The notes beneath the pieces are model-generated. The model saw only the letters and a program-made list of their open reading frames with translations. It was not told the DNA's origin and made no database searches. Made by a program: the position numbers and the translations under genes. DNA of 53,623 bases, taken from contig NZ_JASLDS010000044.1 of assembly GCF_030151385.1 (NCBI RefSeq), positions 1-53,623 of the forward strand, given 5' to 3'. Positions 43,239-51,989 of the stretch are shown piece after piece. How positions within the stretch are numbered: the first letter of the stretch is position 1; each line of letters opens with the position of its first letter. Source of the stretch: Soonwooa sp. (GTDB lineage: Bacteria > Bacteroidota > Bacteroidia > Flavobacteriales > Weeksellaceae).

Positions 43239-43707
43239 TCTTACACTACTTGCAGTTGTACTTTTAGCTGTCGTTTCTTGTAAAAAAGATGGCGACAAAT
43301 TGCCAACTGAAGTTAAGCGCGACACCATTACAGTCATCGAAAAACCAGCTGATACACTAACTACCGTGCTTAACAGAAAAACAGAAACCAACCAATTCAT
43401 TATTGACGTGGATGCCAGCAAAACGCCTGTGAAGTTGGTGGAAGAAGTGAAACTCCAAGATCAGCAAATTATTCTAAGGCTTTTGAATTATGATAAGCCA
43501 ACGCTGAAAGCTTTTATCAAACCTGAACAAGCGGACATGAATATCCGTATTAATCAAATTAGGATTCCAGATAATACTTTTGATGGACCTTTTAGTCAGA
43601 CCATAGAATACAAAACACCGCAAAAAGGCGAGTATTGGTTGGTGATTTCTAAAAACAATATGGCTTCTGGAAATCCTTTGGGTAAGTTTTATATTCAAGT
43701 GGATTAA
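43210..43707 (+). CDS. Lipoprotein of unknown function
   Basis: 165 residues with lipobox LAVVSC (acylated Cys at about residue 24) and a beta-rich mature domain (QFIIDVDASKTPVKLVEEV, QQIILRLLNYDKPTL, GEYWLVISKNNMASGN). Not recognised as a named family. It overlaps the DUF4173 gene by 29 bases, a sign of translational coupling, so it is probably part of the same envelope function. It is followed by a bidirectional terminator. Confidence 0.75.
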   Translation: MKHYLNKNLNLTLLAVVLLAVVSCKKDGDKLPTEVKRDTITVIEKPADTLTTVLNRKTETNQFIIDVDASKTPVKLVEEVKLQDQQIILRLLNYDKPTLKAFIKPEQADMNIRINQIRIPDNTFDGPFSQTIEYKTPQKGEYWLVISKNNMASGNPLGKFYIQVD

Positions 43708-43760
43708 GTGAAGTTTTATAAACTAGAAATTTCGTTTAAGAATCCAATTCCCAGCATAAC

Positions 43761-43790
43761 AAAAAAGAATCTCAACTGAGATTCTTTTTT
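43761..43790. terminator. Bidirectional terminator between the lipoprotein gene and aroQ
   Basis: Perfect 13-base arms AAAAAAGAATCTC / GAGATTCTTTTTT around AACT, located 2 bases from the aroQ stop on the opposite strand. Confidence 0.88.
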
Positions 43791-43792
43791 AT

Positions 43793-44200
43793 TTATTTCA
43801 AACTTTGGATAGCAAGTTGGTAACCTTTCATTCCAAAACCGCTGAGGACGGCGTCGCATTGTTCTGCTGTGACCGACTTCTTTCGGAATTCTTCTCTTTT
43901 GTAGATATTGCTAATATGAACTTCTATTTTCGGCTTCGAAATATTTTTTAAACAATCTGCAATCGCAAAAGAATAATGTGTGAAAGCTCCTGGATTAATC
44001 ACCAAAGCATCAAAATCATCTTCTTGTAAGCGGTTGATAATTTCGCCCTCGATATTGGATTGATAATATAAAATCTCATCATTCGCGAATTCTTTTTTTA
44101 ATAAATCAAGACGCGCTTCCATAGTTTCGGAACCATAAATGTCGGGTTCGCGTGTTCCCAAAAGGTTAAGGTTGGGACCGTTGATGATGAGGATTTTCAT
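43793..44200 (-). CDS. aroQ: 3-dehydroquinate dehydratase, type II
   Basis: 135-residue enzyme of the shikimate pathway that dehydrates 3-dehydroquinate. The N-terminus KILIINGPNLNLLGTREPDIYG with R17 and catalytic Tyr22, then NPGAFTHYSFAIADCL, and the conserved His in VHISNIYKREEFRKKSV are all present. Length and motifs are typical of dodecameric type II enzymes. Single gene; the stop is 2 bases from the shared terminator. Confidence 0.95.
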   Translation of the reverse strand: MKILIINGPNLNLLGTREPDIYGSETMEARLDLLKKEFANDEILYYQSNIEGEIINRLQEDDFDALVINPGAFTHYSFAIADCLKNISKPKIEVHISNIYKREEFRKKSVTAEQCDAVLSGFGMKGYQLAIQSLK

Positions 44201-44270
44201 TGTTTAAAAAAATTGATTTTCAAAGTTAGTGATTTCAAAAATTTAAGAAAAGTTTTTAACCAAGTTCTAA

Positions 44271-44461
44271 GAGCCTGTTTAAATTTTATTGATAAAATTT
44301 TCATAGCTATTTTGAGATGAATTTTTTATTTCATATTTGAAGATTTAGTGGGCTAAATCAAAAATGAGAAGCAAAAAATTGGCTTAAAAGAGCATTAAAA
44401 TTTAGCAAAGAGGATCTGAATAGTTTAAAAATATGTTTCGGTAAAATTTTTAATCAGGCTC
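44271..44461. mobile_element. 191-bp MITE-like element
   Basis: Inverted ends: left GAGCCTGTTTAA-ATTTTA, right end (reverse complement) GAGCCTGATTAAAAATTTTA, 11 of the first 12 bases identical. A direct repeat TAA flanks it (44268-44270 and 44462-44464), as expected for a 3-bp target duplication. It has no gene; inside is a perfect hairpin GATTTAG/CTAAATC (44342-44359). The right end is 5 bases from the alpha-2-macroglobulin stop codon. Which transposase mobilised it is unknown. Confidence 0.6.
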
Positions 44462-44466
44462 TAAAA

Positions 44467-47400
44467 CTATTTTATAATCGTAACACGTTTTCCTTCTGTA
44501 TGAGCGCTCATTGCTGGTGCGTACATATTTTCAAAAGTGGTGATGCCGTCCGAAAATTCGCCAATGTTGTTGGCTTTTAATTGATATTCGAATGTATAAA
44601 TTCCTTTTGGAAGGAAATTAAAAAAGAAGTGCGTCGCCACATCTTTTGTGCTTTCGTAATAACCTGCGCCGTTTTGCCATTTGTAAGTTGATAAAACATT
44701 AACAGGTTCAAAACCGCTTGCTCGTAAATCTTTAAGATGGATATATTCCATATCGCGGTCGGTTTTTATCACCAATCTTACGACAACCACGTCGCCCAAA
44801 CGAATCTGTTGACCTTCAGTAACTTCGCGAAGTTTGGTTTCTGGACCATCATTTGTTTGAACAAAAAGTTTCTTTTCTATTGCAACATTCGAGGAGTTGT
44901 GAGCGGTGATGGCATCCATGTTTTCATAATACAAACGGTACATGCCACCCCAAGCAACGCCTGGACTTGTTTTGCTGACTTTCAATTTCCCTTTATCAGG
45001 TGTAATGTCTTTCCAATAATAGGATTTTTTGAAGAATCCAGCTTCCGAGGTTTTAACGCCTGGCGTATTTTGATCCAAGACTGTTTCTCCCAATTTCATG
45101 GAAATTCCTTTTTCTGAATCGATCCAAGATTTACCATAATTGAGCAGTGCATAGACCGCTTCGGTTGTGGATTTTGTAGTTCCCCAACTTTCCGTTTGTT
45201 TGTTGCGAAGAAGCCAGATTTTCATTTCTTCAACGCTTTTTGTATCTTCTGGAGTTGCTTCTGCGAAAGCTTCTATCAACATCGCTTGCGTCTCGATTGG
45301 CGCTTGGTACCAATACCAACCATTGAGATTATTTTCCCAATACATTCCATTTTCTTCTGTAGTCGTTGCCGATTTTTTTAGAGTTGCAACGCATTTTTTT
45401 GCCAAATCATTATAGCCGAAACGTTGCAAGAATGTCGTGATCATCGCTTGGTGATAAAGGCTGTAGTCGTCAAAATTTTCTGTATAGCTTTTTGCAACTG
45501 TTGTTAGAACTTTTTTTAGTTCTGATGGAATTTCTTTTTTCTTAGTCCAATAACTGCGGTAATAAAAGTAATCTGCATAATCGTTGAGGTCTAATTTTGA
45601 CGAAACTTTTCGGTCTTCGATGAGTTTGTCATAATATTCTTTATCCAAATAATCGATAGAGTTGGAAATCACTTTATTAATTTGGTTGGTGAAAAACTCA
45701 TCCGATTGACCTTTTAGCATTTTTTCCAATTTTCCGAAACCTGCCAAAATATGCCCAGAAACGATTTTATCTTTATTGCCACCTGGGAACCATGAGAAAC
45801 TGCCATCAGGGTTTTGTCTATCCACAAGGTCGCGTTGTGCTTTCTTGAGGTCGCGCTGCATTTTGTTTAAATTAAAAAATAAAGCCAATTGTTTCATTTG
45901 CTCCTTTTCGTCTTTAATACTGCTAAGCCAAGGCGTTTCTTCGATAAGAAGTGATTTTAATTCTTGATTGGCTTCAAGTGGATTGGCCGGCGTTTCTTTG
46001 GCATTCCATTCATCAAAAATCTTTTTTATTTTCGGTGACGAATTCATAATGTAAGTCGACAACATATTTCCGTAAAGTCTACTGAAAAGCTGTTCCGAAC
46101 ATTCGTGAGGATAGGTTCTGAGATACGGAATCGACATCACCGCAAACCAAAGTGGATTGGTGGTCATCTCAACTGTTAGGTTAAAATTGGCTGCCGAAGT
46201 CGAAGTTCCGTTTAACAAAGAATTCATGGTGAACGTTTTGTTTTGACCTTCTTTAATGAAAATCGGAAGCGTTTCGCTTAACAAAATTCGGTCTGCTAAA
46301 ATCGGAATTGTACTTTCTTCGCCATCCGAGAAATCTTTGCTTTTTGCTAAAACTCTGTAGCCAACATTATCCATTGCTTTTGGAACTTTGATGGTCCAGT
46401 TAACTTCTGACGAAGCTTTTGCTGCGATTTTCACTTTTCTAAGATTATCGGTATTTACAAATGCCGAGTCCAAAACTTTGTTGGTAATTGGGTCAAAAAG
46501 TTGAAGCATTACATCAGGCGAAAGCTCTTTGTCCGAAAGATTATCCAGCTTGGTAGACAATTGTATTTTGTCGCCTTGTCTTAAAAATCGTGGCGGATTT
46601 GGCGTGAGCATTAGCTCTTTTTGCGTTTGGGTATAATAGGTTGCAGAACCAGTTTTTAAATCTTTGGTATGCGCAAAAAGCAGAAGCTTCCATTGCGTTA
46701 ATGCTTCTGGAGAATTAAATTCTAACTTGATGTTACCTTCCGAATCTGTATAAAGATTTGGCATGAAGAACGCCGTTTCGTTGAGGTTGGTTCTGGCTTT
46801 TACATTATTTAGAAGTTCTTGCTGTAAAGCCTTTTTAGTGATAATCACCGTTGCGCCGTTCGCCGCTTGTTGACCATAGAGTGCAACAGCTTCTGCAGGA
46901 CTTAGTTGTCTGAGTTCTGCGATTTCGTCTGCGGGAATTTCTTTCTCAAGTATTTTTCCGTCAACAATTGTAACTGCGGCGGTTGATTCTGTTTTTTTAG
47001 TGGCTAAACCTGTTACAACAACCTCTGATATCATATAATCATTTTGTACGGGACTTCCCAAAGCTCTAGAATTATAGTCGCTTAATTGTCTGATGTCGGT
47101 ATAATCAAACGCGGGAACATTTGGCGTTTGAAAATTATTATATTTTGACATTCTATATTTTGTGCCATAATCGAAAGATTCAAATTTTGATGTTGCAAGA
47201 AAAGTGCTCAGAAAATCTTGAGTGCGATTGTAGTAATTATCATAATTGTAGTAAAAATATCGATCATAAACCTGCGGCACATACGGCGTAAATTTGAAAT
47301 CATTTTTTGCAAACTTATCCAAAGACGAATCATACATCGCTGCAAGAACTTCTGCATTAATCTTGTCCTTATCCTTTCCTTTGATGGTCAATATCCATTT

Positions 47401-50400
47401 TTCTGGAACGCCAGGTTGAATTTTGTCTCGGAAAACTTGGGTGCTGATTTCTAATTCACGGTTAATATTTTCTTTAACATCTATATTAAATCGTCCAGAT
47501 GCAAAATCGTTATCGTGGATAAAATCGTATTCTAAATAAATTCCTTTTTTTAGGTCATTGTCTGTTGGCGTATAATTGACATCTGTTTTTCCGTTTTTAA
47601 GTGCGATTTGTTGATAGGCTTCGGGAACATTGTTTTTCCACAATCTGTAATTAACAAATCCTTCTTTGAAATCTGATAAAAAACTAATCGTCATTTTTTG
47701 CCCTACTTGGTAAGAATCTTTATCCAGTCGAACCGCAAAATAGGTCGGAATTCCATTTTTCAAAGTTTCGTCATCAATCACTTCTACAATTTTGTAATTT
47801 TTAATGGTGTCACGATCGACGATCGATTCAGCTTCGATAAGGTATTTTCCGGCTTGTATGTTTTTGTTAAGTTTTATCTTTTCGCCATCAGAGGTTTTAA
47901 AAGTTTTAGAAAAGACATTTTCTCCTTTTAGTAAAGGTTTTTCCGTCTCTAATGCGTAATAACTGATATGCGGAAAATAGGCATCATACAAATCTTTGCT
48001 GTACAATGTATAAGGCAAAATATCTTTGTTAGAAGATCGATTGTATCTTCTGTTATCATAGTTTTGGTTCGCATATTTTGGAAGCAGGATTTTTTCTTCG
48101 GTTTTAAGTTTAGTAATTTTAATGTTTCCTTGGGAATCAATTTTTTCATTGTTAAGATTGCTGACCGAAATATTTAGGTTATTCCATTCACTTTGCAACA
48201 TTCTCTCAGGGATGTCAATACTCAATTTTGCTTTTAGGTCGCCAACAGTTACATAGGAATCTTTGTTTTGTGATTCGCCATTAATATCTGTAACATAAAC
48301 GGAAACCGAATATTGATAACTTCTTGGCTTAATTACCGATTTATCATCTGCTAAAGCTTCAAAATCGAAACTGAAATTTCCGTTCTCGTCGGTGGTTGTT
48401 TCGCCTTGTTTTATTTCTGTTAAAGGTGAAGAATAGGTTGGGTAATAATAATCGTAATAATAGTTTCTCCAAATACGAATTTCTTGTCGCTGGATTTTGT
48501 ATTTAACATTAGCATTGGCAATATTAGCACCCGAAAAAGCTTCGCCTTTTCCAGTGATTTTTACCTTGTCGCCAAGTTTGTAAGTTTCTTTAACGGGATT
48601 AATTTTAACCTGAAACTTAGGACGTTTATATTCTTCGACACGAAAATCAACATCTCCATTGATGGTATATTCATCATCATCTTTTTTGGGACTGGGTTTA
48701 GGTAGTTTGGCAGTTAGGTTTATATAAAATTGACCTGTTAATCCACCAGAAGGCAACATAAATTCGCCAGAGATACTTCCGAACTCATTGGTGATGGCAT
48801 CTTGCTTCGCAACTTCTTTCCCGTTCGAATCTTGTAATGTTACGCTTACTTTTTGCTTAGGAAGTACTTTTGTTTTTTCAAAACATTCTTGCGCTAAAAT
48901 CGCTTTGTAAAAAACCTTTTGCCCTGGACGATAGATAGCGCGGTCGGTAAATGCAATAAAGCTTTTTCTGATAGGTTCTGCAGTGTCTTGTTTCTCTTCT
49001 TTATCGTTGTTAAAGCGATTGTAGCTGTCGCCAAGCGATAAATAGTCTTTAGTAATTGGGAAATAGATGATTGTATTTCTATAATCTCGATCTTTAGATT
49101 TTTCAAGAGTTAATATACCTGAAGAATCGGTTGTTCCACTTCCAGTTTTTATAAGTTTGTTTTCGCGCTTTTCATTGTATTTATGGTCATAATCATCAAT
49201 GTTTTGATACATAATATAAGCGGTATTATTGAAACTTTGTCCTGTTTTACTATTTAGGACTTGGAAGCTGACTTTGCTGTTGTCTTCACTACGCTTCACG
49301 TATTGCCAATCTGTGATGGCAATATTTTGCGTTTGCAGTTTTCCATTCAGATATGTACTGATATTATAGTAGCCGTTTTCCAATGGTGACAGCGCAACAT
49401 AGGTTTGATGGCTTTTGTAATCGTTAAATTTTTTGAGCTCGATATTGTCTTTACGAAAATCTTTTTCGACCAGCTCACGGTTTTTATTTGTGTTTTGTAA
49501 ATCGCGAGCATTGTAGTTTTGCCAATTAATCTCTTTACTAAAATCTAAACGCGGTGAAAGTTTGCTGTAACTTATCTCAAAGTTATCTGTATTTTGGTGT
49601 GTTACCTTTATCGGAATATATTCTCCAGGAAGATTTTTGGAAAAGAATTCTAAATTGACAGATTTGCTTTCTAAGCTATTGATTAAATTTTTACAATGTT
49701 TATTCCAGTCCGAGTTTGGAAACTGCGTAATGGCTCTTTCGCAACTTTGGTGTGCGTTTATGAAATTGTTGGGATTATCTTCTTCTTTTTGTAATGATGC
49801 AATTTGGTATAGTAAATAAGCCGAGAATTCTTCCTGTGGATAGTCTTTAACAATGTTTAGCAATTGCGAAATTTGAGAATCGGAACTGCCTTTTACTTGA
49901 GTACTTTTTAAATAAATAAAAGCTGTTTTGTCCTTGTCATTTTGATGGAAGTTGTATAGACGCTTGTTAATGTCTTCGATTTTTGACTGTTTAGTATTGT
50001 CATAATCAAAAGGAAGTCTGTCCAGAAATGAAAGATAATAAGTTGCAATCATATCATACAAAGTTGGCTTGTACTTGATGTATTCTCGATTGGTGATAAT
50101 TTGCTTCCAGTTTTCTGTTTTTTGTTTCTGAAGCTCTGTTTGATTGCTAAGTGCTTCTTGGTAAAGTCGATCGGCTTCATGGTAGAAATCGTTGATCGCC
50201 CAAGTCCTATAATCTTCTGGAAGCTTCTCCAAAGATGTAATATTAGTGGACTTAACACGATACGAATACCTGTCAATATAAGAAAGGTAGATATTGGCAA
50301 GATAGAATTGAAGAATCCCTTTTTTGAGACCATTGCTTTCTGCAATATACTTTCTGAGCATTATAATATAATCATCTTCTCCAAGGTTGAACGCATCCTT

Positions 50401-50613
50401 GTCAAGATGATGAGCGTTCATCACAATGGAGTGGATTTGGACTTGCAAAGAGTCTTTGGGGTTGGGTGTAGAAAGAAAGAAATGGCTAGGCTCGCCATAT
50501 ACGATTGGAGGAAGTGGTGCTTTAACTTTTTTGCGAACCGGAACTTGGCTGAAAGCAAAATTCGATGTCAAAATTAAAACCAAAAGGCAATATATTTTGT
50601 TGGATAATTTCAT
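44467..50613 (-). CDS. Alpha-2-macroglobulin family protein with plug-like insertion
   Basis: 2048 residues from the Met at 50613: signal peptide (about 1-23), a long N-terminal region (about 30-550), macroglobulin-type beta-sandwich domains (SFIAFTDRAIYRPGQKVFYK at about 580), then the A2M region with the thioester motif C1505-S-E-Q in TYPHECSEQLFSRLYGN and the following alpha-helical ring, and a C-terminal receptor-like domain. Bacterial members trap proteases through the thioester and bait region in the periplasm. Unusually, about residues 1192-1262 resemble a TonB-receptor plug (SEVVVTGLATKK, LSPAEAVALYGQQAANGATVIITKK). A start at 50697 would overlap the upstream gene and add an unlikely N-terminus. 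Confidence 0.92.
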   Translation of the reverse strand: MKLSNKIYCLLVLILTSNFAFSQVPVRKKVKAPLPPIVYGEPSHFFLSTPNPKDSLQVQIHSIVMNAHHLDKDAFNLGEDDYIIMLRKYIAESNGLKKGILQFYLANIYLSYIDRYSYRVKSTNITSLEKLPEDYRTWAINDFYHEADRLYQEALSNQTELQKQKTENWKQIITNREYIKYKPTLYDMIATYYLSFLDRLPFDYDNTKQSKIEDINKRLYNFHQNDKDKTAFIYLKSTQVKGSSDSQISQLLNIVKDYPQEEFSAYLLYQIASLQKEEDNPNNFINAHQSCERAITQFPNSDWNKHCKNLINSLESKSVNLEFFSKNLPGEYIPIKVTHQNTDNFEISYSKLSPRLDFSKEINWQNYNARDLQNTNKNRELVEKDFRKDNIELKKFNDYKSHQTYVALSPLENGYYNISTYLNGKLQTQNIAITDWQYVKRSEDNSKVSFQVLNSKTGQSFNNTAYIMYQNIDDYDHKYNEKRENKLIKTGSGTTDSSGILTLEKSKDRDYRNTIIYFPITKDYLSLGDSYNRFNNDKEEKQDTAEPIRKSFIAFTDRAIYRPGQKVFYKAILAQECFEKTKVLPKQKVSVTLQDSNGKEVAKQDAITNEFGSISGEFMLPSGGLTGQFYINLTAKLPKPSPKKDDDEYTINGDVDFRVEEYKRPKFQVKINPVKETYKLGDKVKITGKGEAFSGANIANANVKYKIQRQEIRIWRNYYYDYYYPTYSSPLTEIKQGETTTDENGNFSFDFEALADDKSVIKPRSYQYSVSVYVTDINGESQNKDSYVTVGDLKAKLSIDIPERMLQSEWNNLNISVSNLNNEKIDSQGNIKITKLKTEEKILLPKYANQNYDNRRYNRSSNKDILPYTLYSKDLYDAYFPHISYYALETEKPLLKGENVFSKTFKTSDGEKIKLNKNIQAGKYLIEAESIVDRDTIKNYKIVEVIDDETLKNGIPTYFAVRLDKDSYQVGQKMTISFLSDFKEGFVNYRLWKNNVPEAYQQIALKNGKTDVNYTPTDNDLKKGIYLEYDFIHDNDFASGRFNIDVKENINRELEISTQVFRDKIQPGVPEKWILTIKGKDKDKINAEVLAAMYDSSLDKFAKNDFKFTPYVPQVYDRYFYYNYDNYYNRTQDFLSTFLATSKFESFDYGTKYRMSKYNNFQTPNVPAFDYTDIRQLSDYNSRALGSPVQNDYMISEVVVTGLATKKTESTAAVTIVDGKILEKEIPADEIAELRQLSPAEAVALYGQQAANGATVIITKKALQQELLNNVKARTNLNETAFFMPNLYTDSEGNIKLEFNSPEALTQWKLLLFAHTKDLKTGSATYYTQTQKELMLTPNPPRFLRQGDKIQLSTKLDNLSDKELSPDVMLQLFDPITNKVLDSAFVNTDNLRKVKIAAKASSEVNWTIKVPKAMDNVGYRVLAKSKDFSDGEESTIPILADRILLSETLPIFIKEGQNKTFTMNSLLNGTSTSAANFNLTVEMTTNPLWFAVMSIPYLRTYPHECSEQLFSRLYGNMLSTYIMNSSPKIKKIFDEWNAKETPANPLEANQELKSLLIEETPWLSSIKDEKEQMKQLALFFNLNKMQRDLKKAQRDLVDRQNPDGSFSWFPGGNKDKIVSGHILAGFGKLEKMLKGQSDEFFTNQINKVISNSIDYLDKEYYDKLIEDRKVSSKLDLNDYADYFYYRSYWTKKKEIPSELKKVLTTVAKSYTENFDDYSLYHQAMITTFLQRFGYNDLAKKCVATLKKSATTTEENGMYWENNLNGWYWYQAPIETQAMLIEAFAEATPEDTKSVEEMKIWLLRNKQTESWGTTKSTTEAVYALLNYGKSWIDSEKGISMKLGETVLDQNTPGVKTSEAGFFKKSYYWKDITPDKGKLKVSKTSPGVAWGGMYRLYYENMDAITAHNSSNVAIEKKLFVQTNDGPETKLREVTEGQQIRLGDVVVVRLVIKTDRDMEYIHLKDLRASGFEPVNVLSTYKWQNGAGYYESTKDVATHFFFNFLPKGIYTFEYQLKANNIGEFSDGITTFENMYAPAMSAHTEGKRVTIIK

Positions 50614-50629
50614 AGTTTGTGTTTTAGAA

Positions 50630-51961
50630 TTATTCTTGAACGAAATTTGGAATCTCAATACGGTCTCCATTGTTTCTGGGAATAAAGAATCCTCCATTTT
50701 CGCGCATCATAATATATTTGTCATTGGCAATTTTGAAATATATAAGAGCAGATTCTTTTTTGATATTTTCAGACGCTAATTTTGCGCTAATATTTTTAGC
50801 CATAAATTCTGGCGAATCAAAATACAGTTCTTCTGTTACATTTTTGTCTATTGTCGGTTTGCTTTTCCATTTTTTGTTTGCAAAACGTTTGTAGATTTGT
50901 TCTTTATTAAGATTCAAAATTTCTGAAACAGGGATAAGTTTGGTTTCGCTGTCAAGATATTCTTTCATTTCTTTCCAAACAGAATTACTATAATTATTCC
51001 AAGTAAGGCGCATGAATTTTGTGTTGTTGTCCGAAAAAATATTGTAATCTGTTTCTCGGTACTTATCTAGACTAGGATGTTTTTCTAAGAAATGCAGTGT
51101 TCCTCGATAAATGATGATGTGGCTAATGTTACGGGTTTCAACCTCCGAAAAAGGGAAACTTTTGTATTCTATAAAAGTCGGAGAATTTTCGATGTAACTT
51201 TTGGTATTGGCGTAGTAGTAAGTTCTTCCATTTTTCAATTGACGACTTGGATAATAGTAAGAAAGGCTATCAAGGGATTGAAGTAGGTTTCCGTTTTCGT
51301 CATAGTTTTTCTCACTAATCGTTTTACCATCAAATACTTGGTATTCTACGGCGGTTTTTAAAGTGTTTTTCCAATAAGTAATCCTTGTCGTGAGTTGTGG
51401 AGCCTCTTCGGATTTTTGAATATCGATGTGTTCATTATTTTTAGTCTTTTTGTTGTAACGATAATAGTAAGTATTTGGAAGTGAAGAATTTCCGATGGTT
51501 CCCGATATTAAACTTCCATTTTTATAGATAGCTTCTCCTAAAATGCTGCCATCAATTTTGTATTCTATTGTTTTGCCATGTTTTAGGCTATCTCCATATT
51601 CAATGGTTTTCCATAAATTGCCGTTATCAAAATAATAGCTAAGTTTTTTTTGTTTGCTTTTATTGATGTAAGATTCGGAAGAGTAACTTGTGCCATCAGA
51701 GCTGTACCAATAGATATCACCAACATAATTCTGGTCTACAGCATCTGCGTAGTAACCTTGCATTTGCAATTTATCTGTGTCTGAATAATAGTCGCGTAAC
51801 AACTCTAGATTTGCCAACTTTGGTAAAGGCAGTTTTCGATAGTAGTAAGCTTTTGACTTTGTCGTTTCTTTCCAATTGCCATCAAAATACAAAGTTTTGT
51901 CTTGTGAAAAAACCAGAAAAGAAAATAGAACAGAAAGTATGAGAAGTTGTTTTTTTATCAT
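50630..51961 (-). CDS. Secreted MORN-2/YwqK-like repeat protein
   Basis: 443 residues with a signal peptide (about 1-19, FLVFSQ). The middle is made of short repeats such as YYFDNGNLWKTIEYGDSLKHGKTIEYK, IDGSILGEAIYKNGSLISGTI and YDENGNLLQSL, the pattern of MORN_2/YwqK-type beta-hairpin repeats. The C-terminal about 90 residues (DKNVTEELYFDSPEFMA...) are of unknown fold. It ends 16 bases before the alpha-2-macroglobulin start and follows the lipoprotein gene by 28 bases, so the three genes form one operon. Confidence 0.72.
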   Translation of the reverse strand: MIKKQLLILSVLFSFLVFSQDKTLYFDGNWKETTKSKAYYYRKLPLPKLANLELLRDYYSDTDKLQMQGYYADAVDQNYVGDIYWYSSDGTSYSSESYINKSKQKKLSYYFDNGNLWKTIEYGDSLKHGKTIEYKIDGSILGEAIYKNGSLISGTIGNSSLPNTYYYRYNKKTKNNEHIDIQKSEEAPQLTTRITYWKNTLKTAVEYQVFDGKTISEKNYDENGNLLQSLDSLSYYYPSRQLKNGRTYYYANTKSYIENSPTFIEYKSFPFSEVETRNISHIIIYRGTLHFLEKHPSLDKYRETDYNIFSDNNTKFMRLTWNNYSNSVWKEMKEYLDSETKLIPVSEILNLNKEQIYKRFANKKWKSKPTIDKNVTEELYFDSPEFMAKNISAKLASENIKKESALIYFKIANDKYIMMRENGGFFIPRNNGDRIEIPNFVQE

Positions 51962-51989
51962 TTGATTTGTGTTTTAAAAGTGACTAAAA

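Noticed and set aside
44737..49819. Numerous short plus-strand frames within the macroglobulin gene
   Set aside because: All lie inside one long, well-supported coding frame and show no domains.
50614..50697. Earlier start of the alpha-2-macroglobulin
   Set aside because: It would overlap the preceding gene by 68 bases and place 28 charged residues before the signal peptide at 50613.
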